NCBI GenBank assembly: GCA_951217055.1 | Contig: OX578276.1 | Coordinates: 61,875,307-61,939,306, forward strand | Length of the DNA: 64,000 bases | Origin: Gerris lacustris | Lineage: Eukaryota > Arthropoda > Insecta > Hemiptera > Gerridae | Direction of reading: 5' to 3' | Shown: positions 12,245 to 23,879 of the stretch, piece after piece | Layout of the letters: each line of letters starts with the position of its first letter | Position numbering within the stretch: the first letter of the stretch is position 1 | Position numbers and translations under genes: made by a program | The notes under the pieces: model-generated | What the model was told of the DNA's origin: nothing | The model's input: only the letters and a program-made list of their open reading frames with translations | Databases searched by the model: none

Positions 12245-12545
12245 TGTCTTTGAATTATGAAACGTGTGACTAAATTGAGTAAATGTGTGAGTAAATATGA
12301 AATTTGGTAGACATGTTCATTTTACCAATGGCCAGGACGAGTTCGTTGGACAACGTTATCCGTCCAAGCGTTCACGAGCAACGCTCGCGTAAACGAGAAT
12401 TTCAAATTTAAAATTGGAATTTTAGGTCGGGAAAAAATCTAACTTCATCTATTCAATGAGACAAACATTTTTTTTCAAACACAATTTTTTAGTAAAACTA
12501 ACAGCGACACCGCTATGAAGTGTTAAAGATCGCTAAAACTGTTAA
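12245..12545 (+). repeat. Family B dispersed repeat, copy 3
   Basis: Carries 'gaaatttggtagacatgttc', 'gagttcgttggacaacg', 'gagcaacgctcgcgtaaacg' and 'acagcgacaccgctatgaag'. It inserted within family A sequence. Confidence 0.7.
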
Positions 12546-12646
12546 TAGTTTTTACCCAATAAACAATATAACAATAAAGTATAGTATAACAATAATTTTA
12601 ATGTCTAATATTAGTTGTAAAAGTACCCTCAATAACTAGTATAACA

Positions 12647-12813
12647 GTAGAGGTGGATCTAAGTGTTGTATTTATTTTTTATGGAACGATGACATTATTA
12701 AATAAATTATGTTGTTGCAGGCTTGAAAATGGCCGGATATGGCCGAAACGTTGCCAATGACATAATGGAATAAACCTGTGTTTTTCTATATACCCTGAAG
12801 GATCCACCTCTAC
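12647..12813. mobile_element. 167-bp element with 13-bp perfect inverted ends
   Basis: GTAGAGGTGGATC at 12647-12659 pairs with GATCCACCTCTAC at 12801-12813. Inside is 'atggccggatatggccgaaa', a short stem followed by GAAAC. No clear target duplication is seen. Confidence 0.6.
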
Positions 12814-13223
12814 AGTTATAATAATTTTAATGTTAATATAACAACAAAGTACATGATTGGATGCGAGGAAGCTATGTGCCACACTAATTGGCAGTCTATT
12901 TTTTTTTAACGCTTAATGTGGGGTGTTAAAGTGAAAGGGGAGGATGCACTGAGTACGAATATATATTTTAGTTAATTTCTTTTTTTTATACCAATTCATC
13001 TTTGCGCCATGTCTCCTTAAAACTTCGTTTTTGCTTCTTACTCGTCCAATTTGTTAAATTGCTTACGCACCCCCATGTCCCATGTATGGGGAAAGCACGT
13101 TCTTCGCTACTTCATTTATTTTTTTATTACATCTCGGGGTATGAGTTTTTACCAATTTTTATCTAAATTGATCCAGTAGATAATACAGTTACATGCAACA
13201 GTTCAGTAACAAGCAACATTTTT

Positions 13224-13906
13224 AGGGTCCGTAGGCAAAACCAAGGACCCTTATATTTTCCTGCGTGTGTCTGTCCATCCGTCCTTCTGTCGCCCGCTCT
13301 CACGGCTACACCTTTTGTCCGATTACTTTGAAATTTGGCATGTATGTGTCTTGTACCTACCCACATATTTTAAAAATATAGTGACTTAAAAAATATATTT
13401 TTCAAACAATTAGGGTAATTAAACTTAAGGGGTAAAACAAATTTTTTTTTTTTGAAACTGTGTGTTGTAATATGAAAGGGTACGTAGAGCTGATTACAAC
13501 AATTATAATTTTTGGTTAGAAGTGTTGACAGGACGAGCGTAGGCGAGTTTAAAGTGGGTGTGAAAAGTGACCCCCCCCCCCCTTCTATCTCGCTTATGTA
13601 AAATGCAAAAAATCTGAAAAAATTCTTGAACATTCTTTTACCAAAAGTAAAGATACCACTTTTTGAAAACTTTTATATTTTTTTTTATTGACAAAATACG
13701 TTTTTTTTATAACTACATAATTTCTTTTCGATGTATTTATATGTTTATAGACCGGTTCACAGACAAAATATAATTTATCAGAAGTTTTTTTATGTGTTTT
13801 GAGAATATCAGACCCAGAGGATAGTTCAAAGTAGGATGTTCAGCATTTTAAAAAGCGCACCATCAATAGGTACTACTTAAACTATACAGCATTGCCTAAG
13901 GACCCT
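13224..13906 (+). mobile_element. Family F repeat, 683 bp, with short inverted ends
   Basis: AGGGTCCGTAGGC at 13224-13236 faces GCCTAAGGACCCT at 13894-13906 (12 of 13 pair). The interior has 'gtctgtccatccgtccttct' and 'gaaatttggcatgtatgtg'. The style resembles abundant lepidopteran repeats I know from memory. No coding region is seen. Confidence 0.6.
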
Positions 13907-14254
13907 CGCTGTGTGCTGACCAGCACACATTTGACCTGTTATTTTTTACTCTTTTGGGGCCTTTATATTATGATTTATCATAAAGAGTGTCCCCGAACGA
14001 TATCCCAGTATTTCGGGATCTTATAGGAAATTTTACGCTGAACAAGAACGTATTTATGTTCATAGGTTCTGTGAACCAATAAAGCATCGTTTTCAAGATA
14101 TTCGCAAAAAAACATAAAATCGTAATTTTCGGTTTAACTTTATTTTTAAATATTTTACACACATGTGATGTTATTATTTATATATTATCTTAAATTCGAC
14201 TATAATGATTGGTCAAAGAAATAATAGGTAGTTTCTACTGTTTTTGCTTCTGAG

Positions 14255-14775
14255 ATTACCGAAGGTAACGGAAGCTATGTGATCGTTCTGAAGAACGAAC
14301 ATGTCTCCGACTTCAAAAATTCCAAGAATTTTTTCTGTCGGCCTGTCGCTCAATTTTGGCGAACCAATATATCTTAAAAACTACAAGTCCGATTTTAATA
14401 AAATTTGAATGGTAGGCCATAATTAAGTCATTGTTGGTCCCATCTTGGTTCTCTTCCATATGCTCACAAACATACATTTATTTACACCTATAGCTTCAAA
14501 AGTACTTATCTGATTTGCTTGAAACTTTTATAGTTTAATGAAAATAACCCGCAAATAGCCCCAGATTGATTTTAACAGTCTGCGCTCTTTAACTTTTGCC
14601 ATATTGATACTTAAATTCATGTAAAAAATCATAACAATTTTGACAGATTAGAAAACGGGGGAAACAATTAAATTAAATATACAATAATGGCTTTTAAAAG
14701 CATAAAATCAATAAAGTACATGAAAGAATGTGAGGAAGCTACGTGCCACACCAATTGGCAGTCTATTTATATGTA
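14255..14775 (+). repeat. Family A dispersed repeat, copy 2
   Basis: Nearly full length: 'ttaccgaaggtaacggaagc' at the left, 'acaaacatacatttatttac' in the middle, and 'gaggaagctacgtgccacac' with 'aattggcagtctattt' at the right. Confidence 0.75.
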
Positions 14776-15150
14776 TTTTAATACTGTAAGTTTGAAAATA
14801 GTTTAGTATCTATTTAAAAACATAATTTTTAAGAAATAATTGTTTAAACAATGGACAACGAATGTAAGGAGAATTTTCTACTTCATGATTAGTACCAATA
14901 TTTTATTTTCTGTTAAATTATCGTGTGGCTATGATGTTTTGTAGGTACAAAATTGTGTTGTGTGTTCGTCGCTTTGACATTTGATAATTGGGGTGATATC
15001 AAGATCCGAAGAGAGGAGGTAATATTTTAGGCACTTAAAATAAATGTATATAGAAGGTAATTGTAGGGAAGCTCATTGACTCACTGGTCTTATTTTTCTT
15101 GAAAAATGATCTTATGATTTATGAAAACGCATAGCTAGGTTATATGTATA

Positions 15151-16333
15151 CAGGGTGTCCCAACTTAAGTCTGCCAAAAAGAAGGGGCATTTAGGGGACC
15201 CTAAAAGGAGTAAAAAATGTTATATTAACCTATGTCCTTTCGGGCTTTTCTGACTAGAGCCATTTTTTTAAAAAGTTTGGGCTAAGCTCATTTTTTTACT
15301 CTTAAACAAGTTTATCTCGAGAACAAAGAGGGATAGCTCATTATTATAGGTATTGTTGGAAACCTAGAAACATTTTCTAAAATAAATGTTATTATCAATT
15401 TTCATTTATTTTTATTCCATCTAGTTCAAATTTAGCTCAAAATGTCTTTTTTCTAAAAAAATAAAATTTTTGTCGCCCATAGTGCTTAAACGAGTTAGTT
15501 TTTTAAGGCAATAGAAAAACTTCTTTATTTAATTTCCTTTTCATGGATACCCATATCATTGTATGTTAAATAGGATGTTTTTTTACGTTATAAGCACATT
15601 TATTGAAAAAAAAAAACAACTAATGTAAATGTGATCGAAACTTAATTTTTCTATAATATCTCTCTTTTCAACGGTATAATCATTTGACTCGACTTAATCT
15701 TAATCACTGTCAAAGTAAATGTGTGATGAAATAATTCAATTCTCTAAAATGTTAAGTCTAAATTTAATTTAAATTTAATTAAATTGTAAATTCGAGTTAA
15801 ATGATTATACCGTTGAAAAGAGAGATATAAAAAACGTAAGTTTTTATCACATTTACATAAGTTTTCTTTCAATAAATGTGCTTATAACGTAGAAAATTTC
15901 CTATTACATACACTCCTTTTATGATATGGGTATCCGTGAAAAGGTAATTAAATAAAAAGTTTTTCCATTGCCTGGACAATTCAAAAACTAACTCGTTTAA
16001 GCACAGAAAAAAGAGATATAGCCGTCAAAAAATAAATTGTTTTTTTTCCATTTTTTTTTAAAATAACATTTTGAGCTAAATTTGAACTAGAAGGAATAAA
16101 AATAAATGAAAATTGAAGATAACATTTCTTTTAGCAAATGTTTTTAGGTTCCCATCTTTGTTCTCGAGATACACTTGTTTAAGTGTAAAGAAAATCTTAG
16201 CCCAAAATTTTAAAAAATGGCTCTAGTCAGAAAACGAAGCCCGAAAGTACATAGGTTTATATATCATATTTGACTCCTTTTAGGGTGCCCTATATGCCCC
16301 TTCTTTTTGGCACACTTAAGTTGGGACACCCTG
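15151..16333. mobile_element. 1183-bp foldback element (near-complete palindrome)
   Basis: CAGGGTGTCCCAACTTAAG at 15151-15169 is the inverse of 16315-16333. The arms stay complementary almost to the middle near 15742: 'ttttctgactagagccattt' pairs with 'aaatggctctagtcagaaaa', and 'cggtataatcatttgactcg' with 'cgagttaaatgattataccg'. It sits between TA-rich flanks, which would suit Tc1/mariner-type insertion at TA. It lies between genes 1 and 2 and has no transposase. Confidence 0.85.
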
Positions 16334-17031
16334 CATATAAAATCTAAAAACCACTTATTAGCTTACGATTTCTCTAAAACTACTTTAAATGCAATAAAAG
16401 TTTAAGAACGTTTACCTATATAGTCAAATTAGTCGATAAGAACGTGTTCATCAGTTAGAACATCTCACTACATCCCTGCATCTCTGAAACTACAATATTA
16501 AAGTTCGCAAGGAAATTAATATTGTGGGTAACTGCAAAAAGATTTTATTTTTAATTATTTTCACAAATGTGGCACCCACACCGAGTCGTCTATGCGCATT
16601 CCTCTAAACATACCAGGCTATCACTGTATGGTATCTTTTGGCAATAACTATGAATGAAGTTCAAGCTTAATGTTGTTAGTGTGGAACTGCAGGAACGATA
16701 GTTTCACTATTGTAAATTTTATGTAACTTGACATAATAATACAGTAATACAAGGTAGATAATAAGTAAACTATTAGGTAGTTTAAATTATTAATTACTCT
16801 GTTATGTTTCCTCTGTAGAAAATGTAAGTCGACATTAAGGATTTGTACCCAAATCCAGCTTTTTAAAAAAATATTTATTTGTATAAATATAAAAACAATT
16901 AAAACTAATGAGGTAATTAATCTAAAATCCTGTGGAGATATCTCATAAATTTTCTTGCTTTGAGGAACTATGTTTAGTGACTTTGATATTTCTCTATCTA
17001 TACGCTGAAGAAGAAAACTAGTTTGATTTAA
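16334..17031. other. 3' flank of gene 2: no gene
   Basis: Holds the gene 2 3' UTR with an AATAAA signal at 16874-16879 (minus strand). Otherwise it is AT-rich, with no recognised repeat. Confidence 0.45.
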
Positions 17032-20000
17032 TCAATGCTTTTCTTGAGAGACAGATTGATGTGACTTGGCGTGATGCTTGTCGTGGATAATATGGAATTT
17101 GTGTTCAGGCGCAGGTTCCTGGTGTCCAGATGAATGAATCTGAGGCTTATGGTGTTCTACTGGATGATGTGGTTTTCCAATACTGCTTACATGAGCGTTA
17201 AACCCATGGTGTTTGTCAGCGGTATAGTGAACTTCCCTTGTGGTTCCATCAGATTCTTTCAGGGCGTAAAACCCTTTGACATGGTCACCTAAACGACTTT
17301 CTTTAGCTTCCTTGATGTCTCCTGTATGCGGATCGTGAACACTATATTCAAATTTGTAATTGGCTGGGGCCTGTAAAAATATAATTACGTGTTATTAAAT
17401 TTGTGAGCATTGCTGTAATTTATATATAAAATAACTTTATCTATGATTGATACGAAATATAAACATCATATCTCTGTTTAGATGCGCGTTCATAATTCTT
17501 CGGAGGAATTCGTTATCTTAACGCACGATTAGCGAGTTCGTACACATTTAACAAAATTAATTTGCTATTTGTTTAATTAAAGTAATTGTTTATATCGAGT
17601 TTTAATGAAAAACAATGAGTGAGGAAAATAATACGCCTCCCGAAATAATTAATTCGGCACAAAATACAACTAATGAATTAATGTCATCATTATCAAAAGA
17701 GAAATACGAACTTATATACAGAAAGTTTATTACATGTTTTTTTTCTGTATTTATTATTTAAATCCACAATCGTAGATAAAGTACGGTACGCAAATCGTGT
17801 GACAACTGCATTTTGCTTTGCTCGTGTGGTTTTACTACCCACGCTGTCGCTCGGTTGCAAACTCCACACTCGCATACAAAATGCTACTTTCCGCACTAGA
17901 CGCGTAATGTATTATTTATAAATCGATATATATGATATATGAGAATACATTTATCAATTAAATGAGAATATGTCTTTAGATTGTTTTCCCATCTTACTTA
18001 ACATGGTAGGATGTCTCCGTTAGTTTATTATTATTAATATTTTCTTTTTATCTTTCTCTTACGTCATCATCTACACTTACTCGATGTGATCATCAGTGTT
18101 AAACTTCTCTCCCCTCTCTGGGATTCAAACTCAAAAGATTAGTCGGTGTTTAGACCTAGGTCTCAGGTGGTGGAGTTGCGAATACGTTAACCATATGGGT
18201 ATGCCGGTTCCTAGTTTTTTTTTTTTTTATCTATTTAGAACACATTGCAATAATCAAAACCAAGATGTTGACTTAACATTGTCACTCATAACGGTCTTGC
18301 TGTTTTTAGTGTCAAATTTTGAAGGTCCTAACTTATTTTTTATTTTTTTATTATTTTTTTTTAAATAAGAGGCAATTAAGATTTCCATGGATTTAGCTGA
18401 AGGCTATCAGATTTTTGAAAACTGAATCCAACTTATTATTCTTTAAAAATTTTAAAAGTATTTCATAATTGAAGGAAAACAATGCGAAATTAGAAAAAAT
18501 AAGCTTTCATAATATATGAATGATTTAATTATAAGTGTTTTTTTACCTGATGTACAATAACATCTGACTTCAATAAACTTATGAAAATAAAGACGAAAGT
18601 TCTTTGAAAATTGTGTTAAAAAACTTGAAATGTTATTAAAAGTAGTTGTAGACCACTCAAACCCTTTTAAGTGGTCTTTCAGAAAAGTCTAACTTAACTA
18701 AGAAAGATTGAGGCACTTCTCCTTGACACTTTGATAAAGCCACAGGTAATAATAGCAATGAAAGTACTATCTTCGACGGTTTAATACTTTACTTACCTCA
18801 TTAGTTTAGTATTGTTTTCCTTAAAATAAGGTAAGGTCGTTTGGAAAATGGAATTAATGTCGTACTTGTATAACAAAAATATCTCATGTTCATTTAAAAT
18901 GTATTTCTTATTTGCAATTTCGCTGCTTAACTTACGTGATGTTCTTCGACTTCATAGTAAGGTGCAGCCGAAGTCAGGGAAAGAAATCCAAAGAAAAATA
19001 ATACCTGATCAAAAAAACAAATTATGATTAATATAAAACATTATCTAATTTAAAACAGTGAAGGTGTTGCTTGGAATAAAAGTCCATTGTTAATTTCTTT
19101 TTTATTTTATATAATATTAAATTATTTATAATATTATATTTATATTATTATTATATTTATTATATTATATTATTCTACTCTCAAGTCCACCTAAGAAAAC
19201 CTTCAATTATCTAATTTATTTTAGACATGCTATCACAACGTAAACACTTAATGAAAAGTTTACAAAATGAATGTCCAAACTATACTTACTTATATTCTTC
19301 AATGTTTTTACTTGGATCGGAAAGGAAATGGTCTTGTTATTAATAATTGTTTGAAGTATATTCTAGTAACCTCTTATGATTAAGTTTAGTATCAGCCTAA
19401 TCATTAAAATGTTTCTTTTAGTAGAAGATCTACTTTAAAAGTAAACCAAAGAAAAAATTAATCATTGATACCTTTCCAGGAACTTGTTAGTTAGGAGCCC
19501 TCCCTAAAAGTTAGAAGTGGTTTAAGATCACCAAGAAAATAACTTAATTTTTGTAGAAAGTTTGTGTTATATATTCTATTAAAAACGAGTTTCAATTATA
19601 AATTTATTCAGTTCTATAAGAAGCAGTTTTGGCGAGATCTAATAATATAAAACTAATATTTTTTGTGCTTGGTTAAATTCGAATTACGAAAATTTCATAA
19701 AATAAATTGAAGCGCCTCTGAAAGATGGAAGCTAGAAAGCTATTAAGACCAATTCACTATTTTAATGAGAAAGTCATGCTTTAATGTTTATTTTATTTTT
19801 TTAAAAAAACATATTGGGTAATTTTAGATATTTTTAGTACGCTTATTTTATTTGATTGTCGTTACTTTTTTTTTTAGATCTTATAATATTTCACTTGATA
19901 ATTTTATTATTAACCTAGCTACACCTATATATTTTTAATTTATTAACAACATATATTTTAATTCTACAAATAATATTCTTAAAAACTATGTAGGAATAAA

Positions 20001-21310
20001 CTAATTGGGAATCTGGTTTATTTTTCTTTTTCGGACGCAAGAATGTAATGTCTAGGAGCGGTCGAAGTATCGTAAAATTGAACCTTTTAAATTCCTTAAT
20101 ATTATGACTAAACTACTCAAGTAATTGTAAACTACAAGGAAACATTAGTCAATTTTAAAGCCCCGTTTAATTCCCACTATTAAAATCAAGATGAATATAG
20201 TAATGTGATCTTAATGATAGTTGACTTATTGTTAGTTTAAAAAAATTGTCTGCCATTTAGTGTGGCACATAGCTTCCTCGCATTCCATTTCTTATACCTT
20301 AATGATTTTATGCTTTTACACACTATTTTTGTCAAATTTATTTAATTTCTCCCGGTTTTTTTAAATCTGTTATAAAATTGTTTTGATTTTTTACATGAAT
20401 TAAAGTATCTATCAATTTAGCAAAATTTAAAAGGCGAATTAATATGGGTCTATCTGCGAGCTACTTTTGACAAACCATCCAAATATCAAAAACATCATAT
20501 GAATATTTTTGAAGATACAGGTGAAAATAAATGTATGCTTGAGCGCATGTGAAAAGGAAATAAATAGGTGCAGAAGGTTGAAACTTATATGGGAGCAACA
20601 ATGGGTTAGTTATGAACTACTATCCAAATTTCATTAAAATCAGACGAGTACAGTTTTTAAGATATGATGATTAACCGACAGATCGACTGATAGACACGGA
20701 ACCAAAAATGCTTCCCGTTCGCTGAGACAGATTTCTGTCTTGAGATTTTTGAAATTGGAGACAAACAAATTTGAGAAAGATCCGTTACTTATCCGTTATT
20801 CCGGTAAGCTTGGGAGCAATAATTATATTTTACACTTTTTCAATTGAAAGTCATAGAATTTTAACAAATTTAAACGTCATGTGGTATTTAAAAAAATATA
20901 AACTCTAATATTTTAATGCGTTTAGAAGTCTATCTATATATATAGACCAAATGTTAATAATTAAATCGAAATTTTAAATTTTTCATCTTGAAGACAATTT
21001 TAGAAAATTTAATTTCTCGAGCTAATTTAAAATATAAAAATAGGTATAAAAAGCGTCTTAAAAGCAAAGCGATTGCATCATTAGAGATAATATTCGAAGT
21101 TAATAAATGTAATTCGTTCAAGGTTTAAATTAATTACAATTTTTTAAAAAAATATCATTATTGAGAAAGGATAGCATGTGTAAATATTATATTTGCTATT
21201 TTTTGTTGTTTCGCTTATTTAAGTTTTTTTTTTAATATAGATTGATTTGAATTTTAGTGTGCAAAAATCATTAATATATTAGTTCTCTTCCTTACCTTTT
21301 GAGTATACAT
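17032..21310 (-). CDS. RR-2 cuticular protein, gene 2 of the cluster (140 aa, three exons)
   Basis: Predicted secreted chitin-binding cuticle protein. Coding exons: 21296-21310 (MYTQK, donor AAG/gtaagg), 18936-19004 ([17 protein letters not shown] and six more residues, donor CAC/gtaagt) and 17032-17370 (112 aa, stop TGA). All joins are phase 0; introns are 2291 and 1565 bp. The signal peptide is cut near TSA-APYY. The RR-2 domain runs [41 protein letters not shown]. The tail has [16 protein letters not shown] and ends QEKH, as in gene 1. The last exon has no in-frame internal ATG, so a simple ATG-to-stop search misses it. A TATA box lies 71 bp upstream of the ATG. AATAAA is at 16874-16879. 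A G-family repeat and a SINE-like repeat lie in intron 2. Confidence 0.92.
17440..17905 (+). mobile_element. Family G element with a small recombinase-like reading frame, in gene 2 intron 2
   Basis: Left end 'tttatctatgattgatacg' and right end 'ctttccgcactagacgcg' recur at 5345 and 59880-60260. It holds a 48-codon frame at 17615-17761. It is probably non-autonomous. Confidence 0.55.
17615..17761 (+). CDS. Short reading frame, possible truncated tyrosine-recombinase N-terminus
   Basis: 48 aa starting [12 protein letters not shown] and containing [13 protein letters not shown], then a hydrophobic run and a stop. The S-K-E-K-Y-E-x-x-Y-x-x-F pattern resembles the start of the core-binding domain in Crypton-type tyrosine recombinases of insects, as I recall them. 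TPPEI is also found in the frame at 25303. It lacks the catalytic domain (Arg-His-Arg-Tyr), so no activity is expected. The family call is an inference. Confidence 0.3.
   Translation: MSEENNTPPEIINSAQNTTNELMSSLSKEKYELIYRKFITCFFSVFII
18040..18215 (-). repeat. Candidate tRNA-derived SINE in gene 2 intron 2
   Basis: On the minus strand, TGGTTAACGTA (18193-18183) resembles a pol III A box. GAGTTTGAATCCC (18132-18120) resembles a B box (GGTTCGAnTCC with changes). The gap is about 50 bp. An AATAATAATAA-type tail follows near 18040. Box matches are imperfect. Confidence 0.35.
20244..20815 (-). repeat. Family A dispersed repeat, copy 3 (gene 2 intron 1)
   Basis: Reverse, nearly full length: 'gtgtggcacatagcttcctc' at the left, the 'cgacagatcgactgatagac' region, and 'ccgttattccggtaagct' at the right. 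Confidence 0.75.
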
Positions 21311-21345
21311 TGTTTAAGGTGTTGAAGGACTGCTGTAAAGCTCTC

Positions 21346-21381
21346 GACTAAATTGGTGATTCCATCATGGAATCTTATATA
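21346..21381 (-). promoter_or_regulatory. Core promoter of cuticular gene 2: TATA box and initiator-like site
   Basis: TATATAAG lies at 21381-21374. An initiator-like TTAGTC lies at 21351-21346, with the start A near 21349, about 32 bp below. The ATG is at 21310. The DNA just upstream (21385-21650) is less AT-rich, carries a CACGTG E-box inside GGGCACGTGCTAG, and does not match the repeat families; it is the best candidate for proximal control elements. Confidence 0.6.
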
Positions 21382-22059
21382 GGAAGAAGATGTTGGCAAA
21401 CAAACAGAAGAACATTATCCCCGACAAGGAGAAGAGTTAGTAACGAGAGTACTTAGTTGGGCACGTGCTAGACTCTTTGGCTTGTTCTCCACAGCTCAGG
21501 GATTCACAGCCCAATTAATCCTTCTCCCGACAGAGCGCACCATAGTTATTATTACTTGTGTAAGTTTGACAGCTTCTTCTGCAACCCTTGGTTCCGCCTC
21601 GTTAAACTCCTTTATCAACCCTCGTCAAAATATGAAATAGTTTAGTTCTAGTGCATTACTCTGTTTTTAGGAATTGGATTCGGACCATCTTCTTGATTTT
21701 AATCTATATATTATCAATTTTGCCAAATCTTGTTTATGTCAATACGTAACTCGTTCCTCAAGAAAACTATTACTTAATATGAGATTATTCAGATAAAATT
21801 CAAGATAAATGGTTCATTATTCTGCTTGGAATAAAAATAAAATTAAACGTAAATATGTACAATTCAGATTTAAACCTCTGGCTCAACTCCTACATTTCGA
21901 CTCGTCTCACAGGCACTGAAGATGAACACTAGTGCTTGAAAGTCGGCTTTGCACAAAATAGTTTCTTCAGCGGTGAGACGTCTTTCCTTAATTTTTGTAC
22001 AATCTCTGTTTGTTTTTTTATAATAAAGTCGCAGGAGACCCGTCGAAGTTCCTTAATAA

Positions 22060-22440
22060 TTTCAGCGATCTTTAACTCTTCATAGCGGTGACGCTGTTGG
22101 TTTTACTAAAAAAACAAAATATTTAAAAAAGTTGTTTGTCTCATTTATTAGATGAAGTTAGACTTTTTTCCCGTCCTAAAATTCCAGTTTTATATTTGAA
22201 GCTTAAGTTTACGCGAGCATTGCGTGCGAACGCTTGGGCGGATGACGTTTACTAACGAACTCGTCCAGGGCATTGGTAAAATGAACGTGTATACCAAATT
22301 TCAACTAAATCGGTCAATTTTCACTCAAGTTATTTTCATCTGTGAATTTTTGTCGTTTTTTTCGGATTCACTCCCGGGCTTCAGACGCTCTATAACGTGC
22401 CATAAAGAACTTCGTTCCGAAAAGTCCTTATCTCGTTTAA
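22060..22440 (-). repeat. Family B dispersed repeat, copy 4
   Basis: Reverse copy with 'agcgatctttaactcttcat', 'gcggtgacgctgttggtttt', 'cgcgagcattgcgtgcgaac' and 'ggattcactcccgggcttc'. It lies about 700 bp upstream of the gene 2 promoter. Confidence 0.75.
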
Positions 22441-22769
22441 ATATCACAAGGCGTTTAATCAAAATAACTTTTAAAGCGTAGCACTTGCATTGATTAATTA
22501 AATTTGTTATTCTACAATTCACAATTATTATTCTTAAAAAGAAAATAAAACTCGAAACAAATAATTCACTTAGGATCTGCCGAATGTACTGTGTATTATG
22601 TGTTAACTTAAGTTTGTGAGTAAAGAATTATAGTTAAATTCAGACTAAGGTTTGTTAGAACCACATGATTGCAGACAATATTAATCTGCAAGAAAAAAAA
22701 CTTTACACTTTTATCAATGAAACAGTTTTCCAATTTTTTAGCTTTAACATGTAAATAAACATGTAAAAT

Positions 22770-23745
22770 ATTTTATCTACTTACGGCAGCAAAATTAAAC
22801 ATTACTTAACTGTTTTTAGGCTGGAAAGTACTATTTCGCTGATTTGTTATTAAAATATTAAAAACAGGCAGGAAAGTAGTTAAAACAGTCAGGAAAATAC
22901 TTTCTCTGCCTTGGCAGGGAAATATTTCCCTGCCTAGGCAGAGAAAGTAATAGTGTTTACTACTGCGTGTCATAACCTCTTATTTTGGCAAGAACAGTTA
23001 ATGCTATTATCTCTATCTCATAACATTATATATTATAGTTTAATAAATAATATTTAATAAATAAACGTTTTAATAATAAAATAATATGTTTATATAAGTT
23101 AATTCTGTTAAATAAGTTCAATGAATAGTAGATCTTTAATTAAAAAGAAATAGCGGAGTCACTCGCCACACTGCAGCTTGATGTAAACATCCAACATTCA
23201 AATCATATTATTATTATTGAAATCATTCTAAATAAGACTAGCTATTTTTTATAGTTAATTTTTTTATTGTAAGCAATAAAAGATATATTAATTACTTTTA
23301 GTAATTTTTTAGTAAAAATATATATAAATATTTTATATTGCGTGCATTATTCATTCAGAAGTTTTGCGTGTTATATACGTGTGTTTTGTATTTCATTGTT
23401 ATTGATTCAGTTTGCTATTCACTTATTGTTAATATTCCAAACCTTATTTGATTCTTTATGAACATTAATTTTAGTTAATTCATATGTTATTATCTTTATT
23501 AATATGACACATAGTTATTAACTATGTTATATTAATAAAGATAACATTTTAGCAGCTTCATTTTTCTGCCGCAAGTAGATAAAATATTGTATGCAACAAG
23601 GCAGCAAAGGAAACATTTCTGCCTCGTTTATTCATTGCCTGCCTCGGCTTCGCCTCGGCAGTTAATTATCGTAGCCTGTCCTCGCCTTCGGCTCGGAGGC
23701 AAATCTAATCACTCGTCAGTAAAATTCCATTTTGCTGCCTATAGT
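22770..23745 (+). mobile_element. E-family element, copy 2
   Basis: The left end 'aaaatattttatctacttac' with GGCAGCAAAAT is mirrored near 23567-23598 ('gcaagtagataaaatattg'). GGCTTCGCC lies at 23646-23654, beyond the inner repeat, and CCATTTTGCTGCC at about 23731-23743. An internal hairpin at 23481-23549 has 'tctttattaatat' arms. Internal 'ctgccttggcaggga/ctgcctaggcagag' palindromes lie near 22905-22945. Confidence 0.55.
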
Positions 23746-23879
23746 TACATAAATAGCTATATAAGACTTTGAACCTTTATATTATTTATTTGGATGTAAC
23801 TTGAAGTTTTATTGTATAATATAAGGTTCAAGGTCCATTTAATATTTAACCTTACTAATTTTAACGTTGCTTGTAATTT

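Larger units (their letters stand above)
12105..12910 (+). repeat. Family A repeat, copy interrupted by two other elements
   Basis: The left end is at 12105-12240 ('ttaccgaaggtaacggaagc', 'agacatcagggaacattttt') and the right end at 12840-12905 ('gatgcgaggaagctatgtg', 'actaattggcagtctatt'). Family B (12245-12545) and a 167-bp inverted-repeat element (12647-12813) lie between them. Confidence 0.65.

Noticed and set aside
22224..22522. Open frames on both strands near 22.2-22.5 kb
   Set aside because: They read the family B repeat, also found at 5.4-5.9 kb.
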